Assembly: GCA_944387905.1 (NCBI GenBank)
Contig: CALXGU010000094.1
Span: 1 to 6,280, forward strand
Source of the DNA: an uncultured Clostridia bacterium
Lineage (GTDB): Bacteria > Bacillota > Clostridia > Oscillospirales > QAKW01
Reading direction: 5' to 3'
DNA length: 6,280 bases
In this document: positions 1 through 5,974 of the stretch, in pieces
How the letters are laid out: each line of letters starts with the position of its first letter
Position numbering within the stretch: position 1 is the first letter of the stretch
Position numbers and translations under genes: made by a program
Notes under the pieces: model-generated
Databases searched by the model: none
What the model saw: the letters and a program-made list of their open reading frames with translations, nothing else
What the model was told of the DNA's origin: nothing

Positions 1-1638
1 CTCTGTTGTGGCGTCATTGTTGTATACATATTCGCCCCATACGTGTGCTTCAGGATCGATGTCGATAGGCTCGGTCTCTGTATGCGCAGGATTGTTCTGA
101 CATGTGTATGTCTTAACGCCCTCTGCCGAACATGTAGGCGCTGTTGTGACCGTACCCTCGTCCCATGCATGTCCGAGCGCCGTGCCCTCATGCACAACCT
201 TTTCATAAATGCCGCACAGATCACATTTGCTTTCCGTGTACGCATCATTTGTACAATCGGCATCCACATTATTATATATATAATTATGCACTCCCGACAA
301 ATCGATATGAGGAGCGCTGTCGTCTTCAGTCAGTACCCATACGCTTTCAAAGTCAAAGCCGTCATATACAAGCGGATCGTTGAGGTTTTCAGCAGACACC
401 GCCACAGTCTGAGCGACAGTACTTTCATTGCCGTTCATTACATTGTATTCTGCAGAATTATCTGCAAAATATGAATTTCTTATTTTACCTCTGAGTTTGC
501 CGGAAGGATTTACCGCACCGAAAACCGGCCCGAAATAATCGGCAGAAAACTCATCGCCGTTATTATTGAAACTGTTATATACAAGTCCGTTGACTACTCC
601 GGCAATACCGCCTGCATAATTTGCGGCAGCGCCGTTATAACCGTAAGCAGTTATAGAGCCCGTATTTGCCGCGTCATGTACGACAGACGTGCAGGCAGTC
701 TCATCGACAGTCTCCAAAACAGGCGCGGTATTAGCCATATTACCGACAATTCCGCCTGCGGCTGCCATGGCCTGATCCGGGTCTGCGACAGAAGAAGAAC
801 CGCCCACAGCAGCTATGACTGCCGCGCTGTTTTCACAGAAAGCTATAGTTTTAGTCTGTATCGCACCGATAAAAGCGCTGATACCTCCGGCAAAAGCCTG
901 GAATGTACTGCTCGACATGATACTTGCGCTGTTTACGCATTTTTCGCAGTTTGCCTCAAAAGCGCTGATACCTGCGGCGTATGTTATATCTGCAGTTTCA
1001 GATTCTGCCGTCACAGCACACCTGTTATCGCAAAATCTCATATTTCCGTAAGCACCGGATATACCGGCGGCATATATCACTTTACCGCCAGCAACTGTTA
1101 CACTGCCCGTCGCGGTGCAGTATTCAACGTTACCCGTACTGCCATTATAAGCGTTTGAACCTGTGACAGCACCGGCATATACTGTTCCGCTTGATGTGAC
1201 ATCAACCGTCACATCGCAATAGCTTTTCATAACTGATCCGCCGTTTATCGCGGCAACCGCGCCTGCATAGACCGGAGTTTCAGATTCGCTGTTTATGCTG
1301 ATGTTGCCCTTAACGGTCAGGCCTGTGACCGTACCCGTAAGTGTTCCGATAAGCGCAGACTGATTCCCGGACTGCACATTCAGCCCTGTTATTGCATATC
1401 CGTTGCCGTCAAATGTACCGGAAAAGTTTTTGATCAGCGGACCGCTGAAGACCTTTTCGCTTAGATCTATATCAGAAACAAGCTTGTAATCGCCGTCAGG
1501 AACTTCGTTTACTAAAAGCAGCTGTTCAAATGTGCTGATCTCAACAGGCTCTGCGGCAAAAACAGCAATCGAAAAAACGAAAGTGATCATCAAAACCGAG
1601 GATAGAACAAAACAAATTGCCCTTTTGGTTTTGGACAT
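1..1638 (-). CDS. Secreted GLUG/beta-helix surface protein with C-terminal cysteine repeats (partial, C-terminus beyond window)
   Basis: The reading frame is open from an ATG at 1638 to the window edge (546 codons, no stop), so the C-terminus is missing. The start is supported by GGAGGG six bases upstream and by a strong promoter. Residues 1-29 form a signal peptide: basic N-region (KTKR), a long hydrophobic core, then VFA-AE as a likely signal peptidase I site. Residues about 71-114 (FSGTFDGNG..ITGL.V followed by GTLTGTVTGLTVKG) match the GLUG-type repeat seen before beta-helices in secreted Firmicute proteins. Residues about 122-360 contain rungs starting Y/F-A-G/A-G at 124, 154, 189, 220, 249, about 292 and 341, most with one cysteine 14-20 residues later. 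Residues about 451-546 switch to a cysteine repeat: CxxC at 472-475, GHAWDEGTVTTAPTC, YTC, then a new unit starting AHVWGEYVYNND. Inferred role: cell-surface or extracellular adhesion or binding protein. The ligand is unknown, and any anchor (LPXTG, S-layer homology, dockerin) lies outside the window. Confidence 0.88.
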   Translation of the reverse strand, partial: MSKTKRAICFVLSSVLMITFVFSIAVFAAEPVEISTFEQLLLVNEVPDGDYKLVSDIDLSEKVFSGPLIKNFSGTFDGNGYAITGLNVQSGNQSALIGTLTGTVTGLTVKGNISINSESETPVYAGAVAAINGGSVMKSYCDVTVDVTSSGTVYAGAVTGSNAYNGSTGNVEYCTATGSVTVAGGKVIYAAGISGAYGNMRFCDNRCAVTAESETADITYAAGISAFEANCEKCVNSASIMSSSTFQAFAGGISAFIGAIQTKTIAFCENSAAVIAAVGGSSSVADPDQAMAAAGGIVGNMANTAPVLETVDETACTSVVHDAANTGSITAYGYNGAAANYAGGIAGVVNGLVYNSFNNNGDEFSADYFGPVFGAVNPSGKLRGKIRNSYFADNSAEYNVMNGNESTVAQTVAVSAENLNDPLVYDGFDFESVWVLTEDDSAPHIDLSGVHNYIYNNVDADCTNDAYTESKCDLCGIYEKVVHEGTALGHAWDEGTVTTAPTCSAEGVKTYTCQNNPAHTETEPIDIDPEAHVWGEYVYNNDATTE

Positions 1639-1702
1639 AGTTATCCCTCCTTTAAGAGCTACTATTTTTAATAATCGTCTTTATAATTTTGTCCCAATAT
1701 TG

Positions 1703-1731
1703 ATTATATTTTATTTTTATATAAAAGTCAA
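1703..1731 (-). promoter_or_regulatory. Sigma-A promoter of the surface-protein gene
   Basis: On the minus strand a -35 box TTGACT (1726-1731) and a perfect -10 box TATAAT (1703-1708) are separated by exactly 17 bases. Transcription would start near 1696, giving an untranslated leader of about 58 bases that ends in GGAGGG (1645-1650) before the ATG. An A/T-rich stretch upstream of the -35 could act as an UP element. The near-consensus match suggests strong basal expression. Confidence 0.85.
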
Positions 1732-1758
1732 CAAAAAAACAACATTATAATCCAGTAA

Positions 1759-1797
1759 AATCAGCTGTATATACAAAAATGTCTGTAATCACCTGTA
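1759..1797. repeat. Short direct repeat upstream of the surface-protein promoter
   Basis: AATCAGCTGTA (1759-1769) and AATCACCTGTA (1787-1797) match at 10 of 11 bases and are 28 bases apart, start to start. They lie between the aroQ stop codon and the -35 box of the surface-protein promoter, roughly 30-65 bases upstream of that box. This position would suit paired sites for an activator or repressor, but the repeat is short and could be chance. I recognise no known regulator motif. Confidence 0.3.
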
Positions 1798-1806
1798 AAT
1801 CAACGA

Positions 1807-2250
1807 TCAATCGCGCGTCTTGGCATCATAGGCGAGCAGAAAATCCACCGCCATATTATAGCCGTCAAATCCGCGGCCCATTATCGTTTTCACGCACACA
1901 TCCGTCAAAAACGAATGGTGCCTGAAGCTCTCGCGCTTTTTTATATCCGATATGTGCACCTCAACAACCGGCAGATCGACCGCCGACACGGCATCGGCTA
2001 TAGCCACGCTCGTATGTGTATACCCTCCGGCGTTGAGCACTATTCCGTCATACACACCGCGTGATGTCTGGATCTTATCGATAATATCGCCCTCGTGATT
2101 GGACTGGAAAAAATGCACATCCGCCCTTCCGGCGCAATGCATGCTGACATGGTTTACAAGATCCTCATACGACGCGCTGCCGTATATCTCAGGCTCGCGC
2201 AGCCCCAGCATATTTAGATTTGGTCCGTTTATAATAAGTATTTTTTTCAT
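1807..2250 (-). CDS. aroQ: Type II 3-dehydroquinate dehydratase
   Basis: This 147-residue protein, the usual length for the family, dehydrates 3-dehydroquinate to 3-dehydroshikimate in the cytoplasmic shikimate pathway. Type II enzymes are usually dodecamers and use no Schiff-base lysine. Visible family motifs are NGPNLNMLGLREPEIYG (residues 8-24, with lid arginine R18 and catalytic Y23), QSNHEGDIID (49-58), NAGGYTHTS (73-81), VEVHISD (96-102, with the catalytic H99 region) and the substrate-binding FRHHS (109-113). The open frame runs further upstream to 2388, but those extra codons overlap the Nudix gene in another frame and carry no family similarity. The ATG at 2250 begins the conserved MKKILIINGPN strand and has a ribosome binding site. 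It is the last gene of the three-gene operon, and no other shikimate genes are nearby. No clear intrinsic terminator follows it. Confidence 0.95.
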   Translation of the reverse strand: MKKILIINGPNLNMLGLREPEIYGSASYEDLVNHVSMHCAGRADVHFFQSNHEGDIIDKIQTSRGVYDGIVLNAGGYTHTSVAIADAVSAVDLPVVEVHISDIKKRESFRHHSFLTDVCVKTIMGRGFDGYNMAVDFLLAYDAKTRD

Positions 2251-2251
2251 G

Positions 2252-2710
2252 TCATTTCCTTTCTGTATATCTGAAATCAAGATTTCCGGTATCGTCGTAT
2301 ATGCCGACCGCCTCGGCATATCTGCCTTTGAATATATCAATATATTTTTTGAAATCATTTTCTGACGGTAAATTTTCCAGCCGGTCAAGACTCATCCAGT
2401 ACAGTCTGCCCTCGTCGCATTCGCTTTTCAGGGTCCCTGTAAAATTATCGGTACGGTAGCACATGACTATATACCTATCGCCGGTTTGGGCGTGTATCCA
2501 CTGTATAACACCGCAGTTCTCAAGACTCAGCACGTCAAGTCCGGTCTCCTCCTTGACCTCACGCACAGCTGAATCGTAAAACGCCTCGCGGCGTTTTACG
2601 TGTCCGCCCGGAAAAGCGTATCCGCGCCAGCTCTTGACGCGGTCTATAACCGCTACCATACCGGTTTCAGGATCGGTTATCATAACCATATTTGTAAATT
2701 CAGCGCTCAT
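2252..2710 (-). CDS. Nudix hydrolase, MutT/8-oxo-dGTP diphosphatase-like
   Basis: This 152-residue cytoplasmic protein carries a perfect Nudix box (G-x5-E-x7-REVKEETGL, residues 36-58). The metal-binding glutamates fall in REVKEE (50-55), and PGG (34-36) leads into the box. The family hydrolyses nucleoside diphosphates linked to another group X. A MutT-like house-cleaning role on oxidised dNTPs is plausible from the short single-domain build, but substrate cannot be read from the box. The region after the box (IQWIHAQTGDRYIVMCYRT, then EGRLYWMSLDRLENLPSEND) resembles MutT/MutX-like members in Firmicutes. It starts one base after the lipid kinase stop codon (TAG-T-ATG) with only a weak GGA (2716-2718) upstream, so it probably depends on coupling. 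Its own stop is one base before aroQ. Confidence 0.9.
   Translation of the reverse strand: MSAEFTNMVMITDPETGMVAVIDRVKSWRGYAFPGGHVKRREAFYDSAVREVKEETGLDVLSLENCGVIQWIHAQTGDRYIVMCYRTDNFTGTLKSECDEGRLYWMSLDRLENLPSENDFKKYIDIFKGRYAEAVGIYDDTGNLDFRYTERK
2257..2262 (-). promoter_or_regulatory. Ribosome binding site fixing the aroQ start
   Basis: AAAGGA lies six bases upstream of the ATG at 2250, inside the last codons of the Nudix gene. The Nudix stop and the aroQ start read TGA-C-ATG, so translation of aroQ is probably coupled to that of the Nudix gene. This supports the ATG at 2250 over in-frame upstream ATGs at 2388 and beyond. Confidence 0.7.
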
Positions 2711-2711
2711 A

Positions 2712-3590
2712 CTAATCCATGCACCCGCTTTTCACTATTTTAACAGCCCGCTCTTTTACTCCGATCCGCACATGCTCAGCCGGCAGTATTTCTCCGTCGC
2801 AGCAGATCTTATTTATGCCGCTTAAGATGACGCTTCTGCATTTTTTGAAAATCAGGATATCCTCAAATTTTTTCAGCGGACTCGCTGCAAAAATGTCAAT
2901 GTGCTTTCCTTTTTTGTACTTGCCGACAAGCGCTATGAATTTCAGGCGAGACACCTTTTTGACTATCATAAGATCTATAAGCCCGTCTGTTATACTGGCT
3001 GCAGGTGACGGCTTGAATCCTCCGCCGTAGTATCTGCCGTTGCCCGCCACAGCCAACAGGCACTCACCGTCAAAATGACCGGTCTTTCCGTCTTTATCGG
3101 TGTATTCGATATGCATCTTTGTGCCGTAATGATTAAAAAGAGTCGCCGCTACACCCAGGATATATGCCAGACTGCCCGAAATAAACCGTTTTTTCTTGTA
3201 CCGATCCGCTCTCTGCACCACGTCAAGATCAAAACCTGTATTTATCGCGTTGACCGCTATGTACGGTACTGCGGTGATAACATCGGCTTCTATACATTCG
3301 GACTTTTCCTCGTTTACCGTGCGGATAAGGTCATTGCCCGTACCGGTCGGCACCGGACAGACATATGCCCTGTCACTGCCTGAGTCAATGACCGCGTGCA
3401 CCACCTCGTTTACCGTCCCGTCTCCGCCGCATACAACAAATTTTATATCTGTGTCGGCAGTTTCAAGACAGCTTCTGACATACTCATACGCGTCATTGAT
3501 CCCCTTTGTGATATACGCGTTTTCCCTGCCGCTGTACTTCATTGCTCCGCCCTGTCCCGCGGCAGGATTCAATATATATATCTCTCTCAT
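2712..3590 (-). CDS. Diacylglycerol/lipid kinase, YegS/DgkB family
   Basis: This 292-residue soluble protein has the DAGK catalytic fold. Visible motifs are NPAAGQGGA (residues 8-16), the nucleotide-binding GGDGTVNEVV (55-64), PTGTGND (81-87), NAINTGFDLDV (114-124), GNGRYYGGGFKPSP (183-196) with TDGLIDL (201-207), and CDGE (264-267), which corresponds to the catalytic DGE near the C-terminus of DgkB-type enzymes. The family phosphorylates diacylglycerol, or in some members other lipids or sphingoid bases, with ATP at the inner face of the membrane. In Firmicutes DgkB recycles diacylglycerol released during lipoteichoic acid synthesis. No membrane segment is present, as expected for this class. 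The start ATG has AGGGG five bases upstream and a good promoter. It is the first gene of the kinase-Nudix-aroQ operon. The exact lipid substrate is not determined by sequence, so no symbol is assigned. Confidence 0.92.
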   Translation of the reverse strand: MREIYILNPAAGQGGAMKYSGRENAYITKGINDAYEYVRSCLETADTDIKFVVCGGDGTVNEVVHAVIDSGSDRAYVCPVPTGTGNDLIRTVNEEKSECIEADVITAVPYIAVNAINTGFDLDVVQRADRYKKKRFISGSLAYILGVAATLFNHYGTKMHIEYTDKDGKTGHFDGECLLAVAGNGRYYGGGFKPSPAASITDGLIDLMIVKKVSRLKFIALVGKYKKGKHIDIFAASPLKKFEDILIFKKCRSVILSGINKICCDGEILPAEHVRIGVKERAVKIVKSGCMD

Positions 3591-3617
3591 ACATTCCCCT
3601 TGTTTTTATTTGATAAA

Positions 3618-3647
3618 ATTATATCATATTTGGCCGCGGTGCGTCAA
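3618..3647 (-). promoter_or_regulatory. Sigma-A promoter of the lipid kinase-Nudix-aroQ operon
   Basis: On the minus strand TTGACG (3642-3647) and a perfect TATAAT (3618-3623) are separated by 18 bases, slightly longer than ideal. Transcription would start about 3611, leaving a leader of about 20 bases with AGGGG (3596-3600) before the ATG at 3590. The spacer is unusually G+C-rich (CCGCGGCC) for this A/T-rich intergenic region. Confidence 0.75.
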
Positions 3648-3709
3648 AAAAAATATATTTGCGTGTTTTTTATACTTTTAAGGCAAAAATACAGATTATA
3701 TAACGTAAA

Positions 3710-3729
3710 TTTATATTATATAATATAAA
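3710..3729. promoter_or_regulatory. 20-bp perfect A/T palindrome overlapping the candidate -10 of the GtaA-like gene
   Basis: Positions 3710-3729 form a perfect inverted repeat with no spacer, made only of A and T. It contains TATAAT at 3719-3724, the best -10 candidate for the downstream plus-strand gene, 29 bases from its ATG. The -35 region about 17 bases upstream (TTATAT) is poor, so the promoter may be weak or need an activator. The palindrome could be an operator, but A/T-only sequence makes palindromes easily by chance. Confidence 0.35.
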
Positions 3730-3752
3730 AAAACAATCAGGAGATAATAAAA

Positions 3753-5783
3753 ATGAAAAATTTCAGGGCACCTGCAGTTCCGCTTATAACGGTCGATCCG
3801 TTTTTTAATGTATGGTCTTTTGCAGACAGACTTTATGACGATACCCCCAGGCACTGGACCGGCAGACAGCATTTTCTGACCGGAATTGTCACAGTGGACG
3901 GAAAACACCTCAAGTTTATGGGAAAACTCAATCCCGACAGTACCCGCTACCGCACAGAGCCTCAGATAATAGAACAGACGTCGGTCGAGATACTGCCTAT
4001 GACTACAAAGTATGTATTCGAAAATGAGCAGATCATGCTGAGTGTCGATTTTATGACGCCTCTGCTTTTAGACGATCTTGACCTGATGTCCCGCCCGATT
4101 TCATACATATCATATACCGTCAGGTCAAAAGACGGCAAAAAGCACGATATAGAAATGTATATCGACGTGAGCTGTCAGCTGTGCGTGAATTCCCCGGATC
4201 AGACGGTAGTTCTGGATAAAACGGATTTTTCGGTTTGCGCCTGCAGCGGTACCGATAATATGCTCAAACGCTCTGGAGACGACCACTGCATAGAATGGGG
4301 TACGCTGCATCTTATCGCCGACGGATTTGATACATTTTTTATGGACGTCGACAACAAGGCAGCCAAGTTCTGCGACGCGTATGATAAAGGCTTCAGTACC
4401 GTCAAATACCCGAAAATAACAAAGCCCGCAGACGGCCGACCTGCACTCTGCTGTCAAAAACATTATGAAGCTGCAAAAGATGTCTCGGATTTTATCTGTA
4501 TAGGCTATGACGACATAAAGTCGATACAGTACTTCGGCGAGAATATCGATGCATACTGGAGACGCGGCGGCATGACTTTCAGACAGGCGGCAAAGCTTGC
4601 GGTCAAAGAATATGAAGCTGTCACTGCAAGGGTAAGAAAATTTGAAATCGAGCTCATGGAAAAAGCGCGCAGGATAAGCGATAAATATGAGCAGATAGTA
4701 TCTCTGGCATACAGACAGGCCATAGCCGCGCACAAACTGACATGGCATGACGGTCAGATACAGTTTTTGTCTAAGGAAAACTACTCAAACGGCTGTATCG
4801 GCACAGTAGACGTGACATATCCGTCGATACCGCTGTTTCTCATTTACAATCCGACGCTTATAGAGGGCATGCTCAACCCGATTTTCAAAATGTGCAGTCT
4901 GGGTTTGTGGAAATACGAGTTTGCTCCGCATGATGTCGGTCAGTATCCGCTTGCCAATATGCAGGTATACGGCATAGGCGACAAATACTTAAAACGCTTT
5001 TTTGAAAAGAAAATGCATGAAAAAGGCGTGACGCTGGAAGAGTTTGAAAAGACATATCAGATGCCTATCGAGGAGTGCGGCAACATGCTGCTGTGCGTCG
5101 CGGCGCTCTGCGCGGCAAAAAAAGATTACAGCTACGCCGAAAAGAACTTTGACATACTTGACAGCTGGGCAAACTATATTATAAAATGCGGATTCGATCC
5201 GGAAAACCAGCTGTGTACCGACGACTTTGCCGGGCATCTCGCGCACAACTGCAATTTGTCCGTAAAGGCGATAGAGGCAATCGCCGCATGGTCTGCTGTG
5301 ACTAAAAAGCTGGGTCATGCGAAAAAATCAAAACTATACCGGGATACGGCGCAGCAGTTTGCAGAGCAATGGCAGCGCAGCGCAGATGCCGGCGATCACT
5401 ATAAGCTGGCTTTTGACGGAAACGAAAGCTCATGGTCGCTCAAATACAACATGGTCTGGGACAGACTGCTCTCTCTTGATGTATTTGACAAAAGCATTGC
5501 CGATAAAGAGGTCGAGTTCTATCTGAGACACGCAAACAGGTTCGGGATCCCTCTTGACAGCCGCTCAGACTACACTAAAAGCGACTGGCAGATGTGGACG
5601 ACTGTACTCACCGACAACAAAGAGTATCTTAACGCCGTTGTGGACCGCATGTACGATATGCTCGAAGCTACGCGCGACAGAGTCCCGTTTACCGACTGGT
5701 ATTTTACCTCCTGTCCGTATATGCGCGGTTTTCAGAACCGTTCCGTGCAGGGCGGACTGTTTATAAATCTTCTCAGTCTTTAA
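3753..5783 (+). CDS. GtaA-like glutaminase/DUF4965-family protein, cytoplasmic
   Basis: This 676-residue protein has the full architecture of the fungal GtaA glutaminase-related family: DUF4964 (about residues 1-60, LRAPAVP-type start and DPFFNVWSFADRL), DUF5127 (about 75-290), DUF4965 (about 300-480, with GCIGTVDVTYPSIPLFLIYN at 347-366 and FAPHDVGQYPLAN at 390-402) and DUF1793 (about 485-676, with TDDFAGHLAHNCNLS at 489-503, KYNMVWDRLL at 564-573 and PLDSR..Y.KSDWQMW at 600-615). The C-terminal half is an all-helical barrel resembling glycoside hydrolases. Conserved acids include D353, D394, E440/E441, D490/D491 and D569. Aspergillus GtaA deamidates L-glutamine to glutamate and ammonia; most bacterial members are untested, and a carbohydrate substrate is also possible. 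No signal peptide is seen: the conserved domain starts at residue 4. The start has AGGAG nine bases upstream (3739-3743). It is a single-gene unit ending in a terminator. Confidence 0.88.
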   Translation: MKNFRAPAVPLITVDPFFNVWSFADRLYDDTPRHWTGRQHFLTGIVTVDGKHLKFMGKLNPDSTRYRTEPQIIEQTSVEILPMTTKYVFENEQIMLSVDFMTPLLLDDLDLMSRPISYISYTVRSKDGKKHDIEMYIDVSCQLCVNSPDQTVVLDKTDFSVCACSGTDNMLKRSGDDHCIEWGTLHLIADGFDTFFMDVDNKAAKFCDAYDKGFSTVKYPKITKPADGRPALCCQKHYEAAKDVSDFICIGYDDIKSIQYFGENIDAYWRRGGMTFRQAAKLAVKEYEAVTARVRKFEIELMEKARRISDKYEQIVSLAYRQAIAAHKLTWHDGQIQFLSKENYSNGCIGTVDVTYPSIPLFLIYNPTLIEGMLNPIFKMCSLGLWKYEFAPHDVGQYPLANMQVYGIGDKYLKRFFEKKMHEKGVTLEEFEKTYQMPIEECGNMLLCVAALCAAKKDYSYAEKNFDILDSWANYIIKCGFDPENQLCTDDFAGHLAHNCNLSVKAIEAIAAWSAVTKKLGHAKKSKLYRDTAQQFAEQWQRSADAGDHYKLAFDGNESSWSLKYNMVWDRLLSLDVFDKSIADKEVEFYLRHANRFGIPLDSRSDYTKSDWQMWTTVLTDNKEYLNAVVDRMYDMLEATRDRVPFTDWYFTSCPYMRGFQNRSVQGGLFINLLSL

Positions 5784-5796
5784 AAGCATAAACTTC

Positions 5797-5828
5797 AAGA
5801 CACCGCTTTTGCGGTGTCTTTTTGTTTT
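5797..5828 (+). terminator. Intrinsic terminator after the GtaA-like gene
   Basis: A perfect 10-bp stem (AAGACACCGC at 5797-5806 with GCGGTGTCTT at 5811-5820) closed by a TTTT loop is followed by TTTGTTTT. It begins 13 bases after the stop codon. On the opposite strand the tail is not T-rich, so it should work mainly in the plus direction and insulate the Clp ATPase gene from upstream transcription. Confidence 0.93.
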
Positions 5829-5889
5829 CACGCCGATGCAAATTTGAGTTTTCATTTTGTCCGGTCTAATATTTTACCGATATTTGAAA

Positions 5890-5959
5890 TATAATATTGA
5901 TAGACGCAAAAAATACTGTCAACAATATAATATATAAAACATCAATGCCGTAAAACGGC
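5890..5959 (+). promoter_or_regulatory. Candidate promoter/regulatory region of the Clp ATPase gene
   Basis: Two perfect TATAAT hexamers occur, at 5890-5895 and 5926-5931. Neither has a good -35: for the second, TAGACG (5901-5906) is the best candidate but needs a 19-base spacer. An imperfect inverted repeat (ATATTGATAGAC at 5894-5905, GTCAACAATAT at 5918-5928) overlaps the second -10 candidate. A small GCCGT-AAA-ACGGC hairpin (5947-5959) sits just before the ribosome binding site. No CIRCE element and no CtsR-type tandem GGTCAAA heptads are visible, although both commonly control Firmicute clp genes. Confidence 0.35.
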
Positions 5960-5974
5960 GGAAACGGAGCGTTT

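Noticed and set aside
43..474. Plus-strand open frames opposite the surface-protein gene (also 676-1158 and 815-1051)
   Set aside because: They lie antisense to a long frame with signal peptide, promoter and repeat structure, have cysteine/arginine-rich low-quality translations, and lack ribosome binding sites.
871..977. Repeated 20-mers as a CRISPR or mobile-element signature
   Set aside because: Only two copies, in frame, 87 bases apart, within a coding region; they encode a repeated GISAF beta-helix rung.
2251..2388. N-terminal extension of aroQ to the ATG at 2388
   Set aside because: The extra 46 residues overlap the Nudix gene, show no family similarity, and the conserved MKKILIINGPN start with AAAGGA six bases upstream is at 2250.
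4125..4748. Minus-strand 207-codon open frame inside the GtaA-like gene
   Set aside because: It is fully covered by a gene with clear multi-domain family motifs, and its translation shows no recognisable domain.
5947..5959. GCCGT-AAA-ACGGC hairpin as a terminator or riboswitch
   Set aside because: The stem is only 5 bp with a 3-base loop and no T-run, and no riboswitch-like architecture surrounds it. It may at most affect translation of the Clp gene.
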